Shown one piece after another: positions 1-9,900 of a stretch of DNA of 15,522 nucleotides. The DNA comes from Cyclostephanos tholiformis (Eukaryota > Bacillariophyta > Thalassiosirophyceae > Thalassiosirales > Thalassiosiraceae): the NCBI GenBank assembly GCA_036939975.1, contig JALLPB010000466.1, positions 1 through 15,522 on the forward strand. The letters run 5' to 3'. Every line of letters begins with the position of its first letter. Position 1 is the stretch's first letter. Made by a program: the position numbers and the translations under genes. The notes beneath the pieces are model-generated. The model saw only the letters and a list, made by a program, of their open reading frames with translations, was not told the DNA's origin and did no database searches.

Positions 1-165
1 GCTCACCATGGTGGTGTTGTTTGTGGGTTGTGGTTGTGTGCCAAAACAAGAAAAAGCATACTATTCCTACGTAGAAAATCTACGGAGGGATAGTTTTTGG
101 TTCCCGCCCGAACGCAAATAGGTGTAAAGCTGTTAAGGGTAGCATCAGGTTTTCCCTGATGAAAC

Positions 166-169
166 AAAA
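166..169 (-). terminator. RNA polymerase III T-run terminator of tRNA-Gly
   Basis: On the minus strand a TTTT run begins ten bases after the last base of the tRNA-Gly gene. Four T residues shortly after the 3' end is the standard RNA polymerase III stop signal. It is short, so some read-through is possible. Confidence 0.7.
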
Positions 170-178
170 TGTACGCAT

Positions 179-249
179 TGCGCCAGCCGGGAATCGAACC
201 CGGGGCCCAACAATGGGAATGTTGGATTTTACCACTAAACCACTAGCGC
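179..249 (-). tRNA. tRNA-Gly with CCC anticodon
   Basis: Read on the minus strand, this 71-base stretch folds into a complete cloverleaf. The acceptor stem pairs GCGCTAG with CTGGCGC (one T-G wobble) and the discriminator base is A. The D arm holds AGTGGTAAAA, the anticodon stem pairs CAACA with TGTTG, and the loop TTCCCAT gives anticodon CCC, which reads the glycine codon GGG. The T arm contains GGTTCGATTCC, which is also the internal B box for RNA polymerase III, and TGGTTTAGTGG is the A box. There is no intron and the CCA end is not encoded, as usual for a eukaryotic nuclear tRNA gene. A T run follows ten bases downstream. Confidence 0.97.
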
Positions 250-443
250 TTGCTCCTGGGAAGTGCAAATAAAATATCTTTTCTAAAATTTTGGTTCGTC
301 TCAAATCATAACAGGAAGAGAAGCAAGATTTTGTACTAGTAACTACCGTACCTACCATACCACATTATTTTATATTAAACCAGGATTTTCTCTCTTTATC
401 TCGCTCTTTATTAGAGAGAAGGCCCACATCAATCAAGCTTGCG

Positions 444-455
444 ATGCTCCCATGA
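444..455 (+). promoter_or_regulatory. Minimal upstream ORF overlapping the main start codon
   Basis: An upstream ATG at 444 opens a three-codon frame (Met-Leu-Pro-stop). Its TGA at 453-455 overlaps the ATG of the main gene at 452 as ATGA. The upstream ATG has G at -3, whereas the main ATG has C there. If the transcript starts upstream of 444, translation of the main gene would need leaky scanning or reinitiation. The transcript start is unknown, so the effect is inference. Confidence 0.35.
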
Positions 456-1450
456 AGACCCGGAATTATATGTTTTCCTTCATTGTTCTGATGATATTTA
501 CAGGAGGCGCAAGTTATGCGATCCCGTACACCGGTCTCCGTCGAATCGCTTCCGTTCCGCGTGGAGGCTGCTCTACCAACACTCATGATTCGCCAATGGA
601 TTGTGGACTCTTGATTGGCATTCTAGATCTACGCCCGACACCAGATCCAGACAGCATAATTGTTCTACAGAGACGGTCTGGAGTCACCAAAGAGAGTTTG
701 TATTCATCAGATGATGCACTCGAAGTTGTCCGGCTAGCAAGATTTCCTACGCCGAAACATGATGGAAACTCTGCCACCGAGGATGAGATGGACCAGCAAG
801 CAGCTTCTTCTCATTGCATTGGCAGCTTATGTTCTACAGTCTATCTCGTAATAGAATATGACTTTGAAAGCGGAAAGACAGTTTTGCATAGATCATTCGG
901 AGGAGCAAAACTAATGGCATTTATCAATGGGGCCAGAAGTTGTTGGCATAAATTAAGCCAAATAAAAAATTATGACGAAAGTGCTCCCACGAAGTTGATA
1001 CTCCTACTTGTGCCATCTTCATCTTCGCGAATTAAATCTCCGACTGCCTTCAATCACGACTTGTCCATGAATTTAAACAAACCTGGTTTCAAAAACTTAG
1101 CGCTTGGCACAGAAGCAACGGATTGGGATGCATCCGGTGTTGACTTCCTAATTGGCAGACTGTACGAGGCCTTTGCGTTAGGAGGGCAGGCGTTTCAAAA
1201 CGTAAAGCCATTTGCAGTGGCATGCAGAATATTTGATGTCGGGCAGGACAAGCAAGAGGTTGATCTCAGTGAGGCTATCGCAAGATGCATTCAAGTCGAA
1301 CAGACTAACTCTGAACCCCCGTCGGATGTCTGCTGCCTGTCAGTGATACCAGATGCCTATAAAAATGCAGGTGGAATTGGTAAAATCGATTATCAACGAC
1401 CAATACAAAAGCACTTTGCAGACAGAATTTATTCGCTAGAGGATAATTAG
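452..1450 (+). CDS. Unrecognised protein with signal peptide, possibly plastid-targeted
   Basis: This is an intronless frame of 332 codons plus stop that I cannot assign to a family. The N-terminus looks like a signal peptide: basic MKTRN, a hydrophobic core (residues 7-17, FSFIVLMIF) and a small-residue region ending GASYA. The stretch GASYAIP resembles the ASAFAP cleavage motif of bipartite plastid presequences in heterokont and related algae, with Tyr in the aromatic position. It is followed by a basic segment (LRRIASVPRGG) that could be a transit peptide. The mature part is globular-looking, with hydrophobic strands (LLIGILDL, VYLVIEYDF, LILLLVP) and several Cys residues. No catalytic motif or later membrane span is obvious. 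The start ATG has a weak context, and a three-codon upstream frame overlaps it. The gene converges on the 758-residue gene with 89 bp between stops. It is confidently a gene; the targeting is inferred. Confidence 0.8.
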   Translation: MKTRNYMFSFIVLMIFTGGASYAIPYTGLRRIASVPRGGCSTNTHDSPMDCGLLIGILDLRPTPDPDSIIVLQRRSGVTKESLYSSDDALEVVRLARFPTPKHDGNSATEDEMDQQAASSHCIGSLCSTVYLVIEYDFESGKTVLHRSFGGAKLMAFINGARSCWHKLSQIKNYDESAPTKLILLLVPSSSSRIKSPTAFNHDLSMNLNKPGFKNLALGTEATDWDASGVDFLIGRLYEAFALGGQAFQNVKPFAVACRIFDVGQDKQEVDLSEAIARCIQVEQTNSEPPSDVCCLSVIPDAYKNAGGIGKIDYQRPIQKHFADRIYSLEDN

Positions 1451-1539
1451 AAGGGCATATCATTCCTTTTTCACCAAATTAGTCCTATTTCAACGCGGAG
1501 CGCTACACATGCCTTAAGGCTAGCTTCACTCTAAGCCGC

Positions 1540-3816
1540 TCAAGAATTCTGAATGTACTCATCAAAACGTTCACAGCTCAGCGAACGGGCCATTCCTGAT
1601 ATTTGCAGTTCTCTCGGCCTAGATAACGACCTCTTAACAAATGGTTGCACGATGGAACGCCCCGATTTTGAGGATGATCTAGCATCGTCACATCTTTGTT
1701 GACCGTCCGAACTAAAACTGCTACGTCTATTGTTCAGCGGCAATGGCGCTGGTTCGATCTCCCAGTCCCCATTATTAACTTCGTTTTCTCGCTGATTTTT
1801 GAACCAGCTGCTGCTCGAGCGACGACTGCCCTTCCAGTCATCATCACCATAAATTTCTCGCTGATTTTTGTTACGGCCACGGCTCAGAGAGCGAAAACTA
1901 CGAATGGAGAGCAAACTCTTGAATGAATACGTGGATTGTCTCCCACTATCGATAGTTTTCGAGTCGCTGTCCCTATCGCTCCCTTCGTTCCCCCTTTTTC
2001 GAAGTGCATGCGATGACGCGGATCGTATCTTGGAAAAGCCATCGCGTATTGCAGAGCGCGATCTACCTCGACGGCGCTCAGTTTTTTCATCCGCCCTCCA
2101 CGAAGGTCTTGCCGTCGAACTCACTTCATTCTGAGTACGTTTCCACCCCTCAAGCACCTGTTCCTTCAGAGTTCTATGATCCATGGCTGCCTGTGTGGCG
2201 TTACTCTGTCTATCTATGATCTTTTGCCTCATTTCTCGACGGCGACACATGAGCTCTTCGGCTGCGGATGTTTGCGTGAAGCCAAAATCCTCATCTCCAT
2301 GCTTATCCCTAAAACGACTTCCTCCCGTTCTCTTCACATCCTCAGGAAATTTCCTATCACTAAGAAGATTTCTTTCACTCTCGCGGCTGTGACTTCTCCT
2401 CTCTACAGCAGGCGACCTCGGTTGGTCCTTCAATCCGTGCGGATTCAATATACTTCGCCTTACTTCATATGGCAATGATATTTGGTTATCCTCATATTGC
2501 CTTTTGTAATCGATATTTTCTGGAGGAGCCTCCCCGCAGAAGGTGGCGGCCTCCTTCACACGCTCCCTCGAACGACTTGCGCTTCGTCGAGCACGGGCGC
2601 GTACTTCAGCGGCCGTGCTGAGAATGTCTTCCATGCACATCTCCTCACGCCCGCGTGTAGGCATGACACGTGTAGGCATGACATCATTCATTGGAAGGGT
2701 ATATGTTTGCCTAACCTCACCGCGACGACTCAGCGGTTCCGGTGAGCACATTACGGACATCATCTTCTCCAACTTTTCCTTCCGCCGTTCGGTACGTGCA
2801 GAAATTCTTGCAGCTGCATTAGTATCTATGCTGCCCACAACGCCATCAATTTGTTGATGCCGGGACCGCCTCGTTAGTGATGACTGCTCCAATTTTGCCA
2901 ATCTACTCATTTGAGAGATGATTTCCGACACCTCCCCTAATACGTCATCATTCAGCCCCTCTGCCCTTGAAGCTGCCGCAGAGTCCGTCCATTCGTGTAG
3001 CGACGGAGAACCTCTTAGTTGCTGCCTTACTTTCCTTGATAAAGACCGTTCTCGCCGTAGCAACTTATCATCATAGACATTTTCTCCTGTATAAATAGAT
3101 GGAGTATGGTAACCGTGCACACGTTTGGGCGATGCCGGACGTCTAGATCGGGATGTAGCGGCAGAACGCATTCCAATGGATAAATCACCAGAGGCACAAG
3201 ATGCGCCTCCTTCTGCCTCAGTTTCCTTTACGTGCTTCTTCCCCAATTCCTTCAACAACTGGATTGGATCAGAGTTCTGCTGATTACCTTGGCTGCTTTG
3301 AATATTGGAAAAATGTTGCCCTCTGGTATTGAATGTGGTTCTTGGCGGAGGGGGGGGATAAAGCAATTGTTTCGGCGTTGAAACGAACTGCCCCACTCCG
3401 CTTGTATGGCAACTTTCTTTTTCTGAAGCTGATACATCTAGCGACGGAAAAGATTTCGATGAAGAATCGTCTTCTGTAGTTTGAGTTCTAACACTATTTG
3501 TTTTGGCAGATGATTGACTAGGACTGTTGGTTTCACAATTAATCGAAGTGCCTTCCTCTGAATACAGACTGTTGGCCGAGTTGACTGTGTTTTTCACAAA
3601 CACTCTCCCATCAGCAGGATGACTATGCTGCCTCCATCTTCCACTGCTACGACTTCGAGTGGATATCCCATGTGAGTGAGAAGTCGCTTCGCCTCTTTTA
3701 TTCCGCCCGACATGGTGATTTTCAGCAGTAGTCGGCTCCGCCGGTGTGTCCTCGCTGCGGTGTATTCTTCGCCGACTTTGAGTTGGAGGACGATGAATCA
3801 AATGTTGATGCTCCAT
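1540..3816 (-). CDS. Unrecognised Ser/Arg-rich, probably disordered protein (758 aa)
   Basis: This is an uninterrupted minus-strand frame of 758 codons. The start at 3816 lies in a good context (CCAACATGG). No catalytic domain is recognisable. The protein is dominated by Ser, Arg, Glu and Asn, with many RS, RRS and SRS pieces (for example ARRSASRSRERV, RRGRSRSA, SIRSFRSLSRGR). A few more helical, charged segments lie mid-protein (near EVSEIISQMSRLAKLEQSS and ISARTERRKEKLEKMMS). Basic Ser-flanked sites of this kind suit phosphorylation by SR-protein or basophilic kinases. Near the C-terminus a segment starting KNQRE recurs 23 residues later, and a VMPTRVMPTR stretch reflects a 15-bp tandem duplication. 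A nuclear, RNA-associated or cytoskeletal scaffold role is possible, but nothing proves it. The gene shares a 515-bp divergent upstream region with MTHFR. The frame length makes the gene near-certain; the function is unknown. Confidence 0.85.
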   Translation of the reverse strand: MEHQHLIHRPPTQSRRRIHRSEDTPAEPTTAENHHVGRNKRGEATSHSHGISTRSRSSGRWRQHSHPADGRVFVKNTVNSANSLYSEEGTSINCETNSPSQSSAKTNSVRTQTTEDDSSSKSFPSLDVSASEKESCHTSGVGQFVSTPKQLLYPPPPPRTTFNTRGQHFSNIQSSQGNQQNSDPIQLLKELGKKHVKETEAEGGASCASGDLSIGMRSAATSRSRRPASPKRVHGYHTPSIYTGENVYDDKLLRRERSLSRKVRQQLRGSPSLHEWTDSAAASRAEGLNDDVLGEVSEIISQMSRLAKLEQSSLTRRSRHQQIDGVVGSIDTNAAARISARTERRKEKLEKMMSVMCSPEPLSRRGEVRQTYTLPMNDVMPTRVMPTRGREEMCMEDILSTAAEVRARARRSASRSRERVKEAATFCGEAPPENIDYKRQYEDNQISLPYEVRRSILNPHGLKDQPRSPAVERRSHSRESERNLLSDRKFPEDVKRTGGSRFRDKHGDEDFGFTQTSAAEELMCRRREMRQKIIDRQSNATQAAMDHRTLKEQVLEGWKRTQNEVSSTARPSWRADEKTERRRGRSRSAIRDGFSKIRSASSHALRKRGNEGSDRDSDSKTIDSGRQSTYSFKSLLSIRSFRSLSRGRNKNQREIYGDDDWKGSRRSSSSWFKNQRENEVNNGDWEIEPAPLPLNNRRSSFSSDGQQRCDDARSSSKSGRSIVQPFVKRSLSRPRELQISGMARSLSCERFDEYIQNS
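1785..1870 (-). repeat. Two 17-bp direct repeats 69 bp apart inside the Ser/Arg-rich gene
   Basis: The 17-bp string TTTCTCGCTGATTTTTG occurs at 1785-1801 and again, identical, at 1854-1870. The 69-bp spacing equals 23 codons, so both copies encode the same in-frame residues (KNQRE) followed by an acidic stretch with a Trp. This looks like a diverged two-copy tandem duplication of a 23-residue unit. Confidence 0.7.
2654..2683 (-). repeat. 15-bp tandem duplication encoding VMPTR VMPTR
   Basis: The 15-bp unit CGTGTAGGCATGACA is present twice, head to tail, at 2654-2668 and 2669-2683. It keeps the frame of the 758-residue protein and duplicates five residues, giving VMPTRVMPTRG. The copies are identical, so the duplication is probably recent. 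Confidence 0.8.
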
Positions 3817-4331
3817 GTTGGAACCACGAAAGTTTTCACAACAATAATCATGCAGTCAGTTGCAAATGGGGTGTAATTATGGGGCTAGATGTTGCAAACC
3901 AGTGGGTATTACTTCTGAGCAGGCGTGTGAATCTCCCGAGCCGAATAGTAATTTTAACAAGGCCCTAATAAATAGAGTATAGTATGTATTGTGTATGGTA
4001 TGGTAGTAATACCAGAGCACTTCTGAGGCGTGGATGACTTCAAGAGGAGAGAAACAAAAAGTAAAAGTTCGTTGGGCGCAAGTTTGTTAACCTGCTCGAG
4101 ACACGGACATTAGTGAAAAAATAATTTCATTCTTTTATATTATTCCTACGCAAGTATCTTACGAGAAACAAAGGAGAGAAGGAGGAACAAAATAAACATG
4201 TGGGCTTATCTAATGGTGTATCTAAATCCCACAAATTCCCTTACTTCCATTGCCCTTGCTTCGTCGCCTCGTCATATCAACGCAGTATCGCACATAATAT
4301 ATAATAATATTATATCTATCGGATAAAAGTA
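3817..4331. promoter_or_regulatory. Divergent upstream region of the Ser/Arg-rich gene and MTHFR
   Basis: These 515 bp separate the two divergent start codons and hold no ORF that I can support. The stretch is AT-richer than the flanking genes. Close to the MTHFR start, at about 4293-4316, is an AT-only run (TATATAATAATATTATAT) that could be a TATA-like element with a very short leader, or simply an AT-rich 5' UTR. Around 3997-4014 a GGTAT...ATACC inverted repeat with a seven-base loop is visible. No upstream coding exon of MTHFR was recognised. The promoter role rests on gene orientation only. Confidence 0.45.
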
Positions 4332-6744
4332 ATGGCAAGAATAATCGATAAAATACACGCAAGAAGAAAAGAGTTCAAGTCGGAAAGGGAAAGGCGCATT
4401 GGTGCTTCGAAGCAATCGCGATCCAACGCCGAGGATGACATCCCCAGCCACATCAGGAATCGGCCGCGTCCGCGTCCGTCGACTCTGGGTAATGAACAAA
4501 ATGCTCCAACCCAGGGTTTTACGTCCAACTCGCTCAATGATAATCTGGCTTTTATAAATTCCGGATGGTATTATTCCTTCGAGTTCTTCCCTCCTAAAAC
4601 CGAGCCCGGTCTCGACAATCTACTTATTCGGATAGATCGCATGTCCCGTAGGTTGGACCCACTGTTTGTCTCTGTCACGTGGGGTGCTAACGGCTCGACA
4701 TTATCACGCTCGCTTGCAGTTGCTTCGCACGCACAGAGATTCGCATGTGTCGACGTTTTACTTCATTTAAGTTGTACGGGGCTGACGAGAGAGCAGCTTG
4801 CACAAGTATTAAATATGGCGAAATCATCCGGGGTACGAAATATTTTAGCGCTGAGGGGTGATCCTCCCCAGGGAAAGAGGTCTTGGATGGAAGGAGACGT
4901 TAGTGGGGGAGAATGCGACAGGGCTATTGACTTGGTAAAATTGATTCGCAAATTACATGGAGACTACTTTGGAATTGGAGTGGCAGGTCATCCGGAAGGC
5001 CATCCTTCTTCTGCGAGAGGAGAGGATGGGAATAAAATTGAGATGGAGCATTTGAAAAAAAAGCTCGACGCGGGCGCAGATTTCATCATCACACAATTTT
5101 TTTATGATGTCAACATATTTTTGGATTATGTCCAGAGATGCAGAAAATCAAGAATAACATGCCCAATCATACCCGGAATAATGCCCATTCAATCATACTC
5201 GAGTCTGCTGAAAATGACTCAATTCTGTGGCATATCTGTTCCATCATCAGTTTTTGAAAGGCTTCAAAGCGTTCGCCATGATGATGAGGCTGTCAAAAAA
5301 ATTGGATGTGAGATAGCTACAGAAATGTGCTTTACGATTCTGAGATCATCCTTCATGGAGAAGGATTTTGGTGTACAAATGGACGTCGACGGATTTCATT
5401 TTTACACACTGAACCTAGAACGCAGTTCCACACGAATATTGGCAAATTTAGGCGCAGTGAGTGTGTTGAGTGAAGCCGGCAGATCAGTAGCGCGTGAGAA
5501 ACAGAGTAATCAAATGAAATGTGATTTTGCACATGATGTCGACGACGGTTTAGCTATTGCAGAAACCAATCAAGAATGCAACGCAGCAGCACTAGGTAGG
5601 GAACGGACATACTCTATATCCGAGCAAGCAAGGTCGACCAGACGCGCCCTCCCATGGAAGCCATCAGCTATGGAGAACCGATCCAAAGAGGCGGTGAGGC
5701 CTATTAATTGGAGCAACAGGCCTCTATCGTATATTATGCGAACTGATGACTGGGATGAGGTGAGAATTAATGAAAAAAAAATGATATGTGTTCTTCTTTC
5801 TGTTCATATTTGTACTGTTCTCTAACTCTTATGAAACAATTCTCTTTAAATATGAAATTTCATTGCCAAGTTTCCTAATGGCCGTTGGGGTGACTCTACG
5901 TCCCCGGCATTCGGCGAACTGTCAGAATTATCTCACTTCTATTCATTTACTCTTGGTTCCGACGACGACCGTCGGGCTATGCTGGGAAGTTGTCCTCTTA
6001 ATGAATCAGACGTACATGAAGTCTTTGCTCGATACGTAGAAGGCACTGTCCCTCATATTCCTTGGTGCGAGACGCCGCTGCAACCAGAATCATTTTTGAT
6101 ACAGCCCCAGCTTGCAAAGCTAAATCGATATGGGATGTTGACAGTGAATTCCCAACCGCCTGTAGATGGCGCGTCGAGCAATCATCCTGTTTTCGGATGG
6201 GGTGGTAAAGGCGGAAGGTAGAGTGTTCGTATTCGTGTCTGTTGAGCATTCATCGCCCTATTTCTAATTCATCTCTTCAATATGCTTTTGTGGAAGGGTC
6301 TATCAAAAAGCCTATGTTGAATGCTTTGTGAATCCTGACAAAGCAAACAGACTTACACGGATGGTCACAGACAACCCAAACATGAATATGTATGCTGTGA
6401 ACTACACCGGACAAGAATTACGGGTTGGCGTGGAAGAAGGAGGGGTAACTGCGCTCACTTGGGGAGTTTTTCCAAACCGAGAAATATTGCAACCAACAAT
6501 TTTTGATCCAGAGATATTCTTGGTTTGGGCCGAAGAGGCTTTCTCTCTTTGGTCTGCCATGTGGCTCAACTTGTACGACTATGGGAGTGATAGCTATGAA
6601 TTAATAGAGAAAATGAGAGATACCTATTATTTGGTCGCAATAATTGACAATGACTTTACTAGTGGTGGGAAGGATGGGTCTAAATTCCTTTTGTTGGATT
6701 CTCTTCTAGAAGTTGGGAAGTTGTCGTCTTCCTCTAGCACCTAA
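4332..6744 (+). CDS. MTHFR: Methylenetetrahydrofolate reductase, two-domain eukaryotic type
   Basis: The exons are 4332-5759, 5871-6217 and 6297-6744, giving 740 residues. The enzyme is FAD-dependent and reduces 5,10-methylene-tetrahydrofolate to 5-methyl-tetrahydrofolate, the methyl donor for methionine synthesis; it is usually cytosolic. The catalytic barrel starts at FEFFPPKT with the catalytic Glu at about residue 84. It carries LRGDPP with the flavin-contacting Asp at about 177, and QFFYD with the folate-binding Gln at about 255. A linker ending in LPWKPS leads to the regulatory domain typical of eukaryotic MTHFR, which binds S-adenosylmethionine. That domain opens with WDE joined by splicing to FPNGRWGDS, and continues through TVNSQP, GWGGKGGRVYQKAY and TWGVFPNREILQPT. 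The introns are 111 bp (phase 0) and 79 bp (phase 2, rebuilding an AGG codon); both restore residues conserved in the family. The protein is longer than human MTHFR (about 656 aa) because of a roughly 80-residue Ser/Arg-rich N-terminus and a linker insertion. It converges on SMC6. Confidence 0.96.
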
Positions 6745-6897
6745 AATCGATACCTAATATACCCTCAGGAGCAATACACAACCTGAATGATGACCTCTTA
6801 ACATTGATAGAGAGTTCAGTTATTAGACCAACAACGATATATATCTGTCATTAGCATTTACTAAGCTACATGAAAAAGAAGGAAGCCATGTGGTATG

Positions 6898-6903
6898 AAT
6901 AAA
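6898..6903 (+). terminator. Candidate MTHFR polyadenylation signal
   Basis: AATAAA lies 154 bp downstream of the MTHFR stop and about 50 bp before the convergent SMC6 stop codon. If used, cleavage would fall just short of or inside the SMC6 3' end, so the two transcripts would nearly meet or overlap. AATAAA is not universal in protists, so this is tentative. Confidence 0.3.
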
Positions 6904-6950
6904 ATACCATATAACGGAGAGAGTTTGCTAAACAACCTTATTTGTGCGCC

Positions 6951-9900
6951 CTAGCTCTCAAAATTGAGCGTTTGTTGCTGTGCACCACCAACAGAGTCAT
7001 TTCTTACAGGCGGCTTCATTTTGAATATCCTCAATTTTTGATCGGTTTGAAGGTTCGAAACATCTTGAGGTGTGATGAAGATGAACTGACGATGATCCAT
7101 CTCCTTGGCTACTCGTACGAGGTTTTCCATGGCAATTTTTCGTGCGACGGGATCAAGAAACACATCAAATTCATCCATTACGCGAAAGGGCGTCTCGAGG
7201 CTTTCGCCGATTGCAAGGAGAAGGGACAGGGTGGCAAAGCTCCGCTCACCGCCGCTCAAGGCCTTGACGTCCTTCGTCTGGCTGTGAGCATCAGTGTTGC
7301 TCTGTAAAAAGTTGTTGATGATATAGAAAGAGACAATCAAATGAGTGCCCGCCAGTATGCAAGTTTTGTGATCAGATTAGGCATACTTACCTTTTGAACA
7401 ATTAAATTCAATCTACCCGCCTCATGATCAAACTCCACCTCTCCAGCACTTCCCTTCTTATTCAACATCTCATCGAAACCAAGATTCGTCAATTCAGCGA
7501 TATGACGTCGGAAGTCTCTCCACCTGGCCCTACGTTCCTTGAGGTCTTTCGTCAAGGCTTTGGTATTCCGCTCAATTGCATGAATCTGCTCCATCTTAGA
7601 GTCAAGGTCTTTCCTCGCGCGAAAATACTTGTCACGTGCCACTACTGGATCAGATTCGCTCATATTACGACGTTGCTTCTCCTGTTCAATCTTCCTTAAC
7701 TTGTTCTGAAGCTTGGTCTTATAAAACTTGGAGTCATTTCCCGGATCAACGATGTCGATCTCTTCAAGGTCATTTTCACTGGGTTCTAGTTCCAGCTCCT
7801 CGCCGTGCGGGAGCTCGCCACCATTTTTCTTTTTCAATTCGAACATTCTGATGTCACGATTGTAGTCGAATTGCATTTTTCGTGCACCGGCTAGAGCTTC
7901 AGAGACTCTCCCCTTGATCTCGGCCACATTGTCCTCTTGCTTGGTTACGGCATCATCAAGCTGTTGTACCTTTGCGCGAATTTTTTCAACCATTTCCATG
8001 CGTTGGGTTTGGTGATTGACAATATCTTCAAGTTTGGCCTCGACAATTTCCATGTCTTCCAAAATCCGACTATTTCGCGTGTCAACTTCTTCCAGCTGCT
8101 TCCTGAGCTCGTTCAGACCTGGTTGAAGGGATTCAATCTCCTGCACCACAGCTGCCTCTTTCTTCTTCAAATCTTGCACTGCAGTCTCTGCCTCTTGGAT
8201 ATCATTTTCATACTCAGTGGTGTCGATAGTGGGCGCCTCCTCAGACGTCTCAGCCTCATCCCGAAGCTTCCCCAAAATCTCTTCCATATTCTTGATTCGG
8301 CTGGATACTTTACTATAATTAGCTTTGGCATCATTCCATGCCTTCTTATGCTGGTACGAGGCATCGTTCACCCCTTTCTGCTCCTCTTGGTTCCGTACCA
8401 GCTCCTGCTGCAGTGCCTTCAATTCGTGCTTCGCCGACTCGATCGCCGCAGATCGATCGACGCCAACTGTCTGCTTCATTCCGCGGTCATTACTCACCAT
8501 CATCACGTTGCCACCCTTCGCCTCCCAATGATCGCCCTTGGGTAAAAAGTACACCTTACCAATCCTCCCACCCTTGATGAAGCTTCTACCATTCTCCCTC
8601 GAGAGTAGAGCCTCTTCACTGATCTCCTTGGAATCAGCGAGGGCCGACGTATCGATCTTGGCGAGATCCACCAACATGTTGAATGCCATGGCATTTTCCA
8701 CATTCAATACGCTCGTGACGGTCTCCACGCCAGGAGGGGGGGCTGGAATGTCGTACCTCTGCTTAGTCGATTTAGGATGGATGCGATACAACGGACAATC
8801 GCGAGGCCCGCACCCAATTTCCCTGCGCAACTTGTTCAACAATTGAAAATCTTCGTGGCAAGTAACAATGAACCGATCCAAGGCGCCTGAACCGATGGCC
8901 AACTCGGCAATTTTGGCATATTTTTCCTTGCCTCTCACGACCTTGACATACATTCCCACGGGACCAGCAACGGGTCCCTGAAATTTGTTGGCCTTAGTTG
9001 CTCTTTGGACTGCCTGTGATTTGACATAAATAGACATATTTGACATTGTGGCACCGACGATTTAGTAAATGAATTCGAGCGTTCGTCGGCGGTAGGCTTT
9101 ACACAGAAAACACGAAAAGACGCGTCTAATCATACCTCGTACAACGCCTTGCACTTGCTCCCGAACACCGCCAGCGCCGCCCTGCCTTCTCCGCTCTCCT
9201 GCTGCATCGCAGTCAGCTTCTGCTGCACCGCTACCAGTTGCTTCATCGTCCCGTCTAACGTCTCCTTCGTCTGCGCGAGTGCCGGCTCGATTTCCTGGTA
9301 TTTGCGAAGGTGGATAGCGACTTCCTCCCGCAGTGGTTCGACCTGTTCCTTCGCGCGTGCGAGGTCAGCCTCGGTTTGCGCTATCTTGCGCGTCCTGGCC
9401 CGTTCCTCTTCGGCGACGTTCCCCTGACTCTCGAGTATCTGCCTCCTCGCCTGCTCGAGTCGACGCACTGCCGAATCGCGCTTCTTTTTCTCCTGCGCCA
9501 ATTCCCTCGCCAGTAGGCTCCGCTCGCGCTCCTTCGACTTGACCGGGATCGATGCATCCCTGACCTCATTCTCGAGGCGCGTCTTCGACTCGGCGGCGTC
9601 GCTGGCCTCCTCGGTTAGGCTTTCCATTTCCTTCTTGAGCTCTATCTCCTGATCGTCGGTGACATCCAGGGACTGCTCGGCCGTGGCCAATTCGACACGG
9701 CGCTTCTCTAGCGCCTTACTGTACTTTTGGGCCTTCTATTATTATATATCAAGTCGACGAGTGAGAGAAACGAGAGAAATAAACGGGGCCCAACGAAAAA
9801 CTGAGGGATCAGTTCCCACATCGAATCTTCTTTCATCACACGTCGTTCGAACGTACCTTCATTTCCTCGTCGAGCTGCTCCATAAACTCTCTGTGGCAGC

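Noticed and set aside
3744..3968. Plus-strand frame with CPRCGVFF and CWNH that looks zinc-finger-like
   Set aside because: It is antisense to the start of the well-supported 758-residue gene and runs into its promoter; only a few Cys/His residues fit, without a full finger pattern.
7937..8545. Plus-strand 202-codon frame rich in Leu and Phe
   Set aside because: It lies exactly opposite the Glu/Lys-rich coiled coil of SMC6; GAG and AAG codons give CTC and CTT on the other strand, which explains the hydrophobic bias.
9014..9046. In-frame extension MSNMSIYVKSQ before SMC6 exon 3
   Set aside because: It lies in intron 2: the TCACAG acceptor at 9014 joins LYE to AVQRATK in phase 0, restoring the conserved pre-hinge segment.
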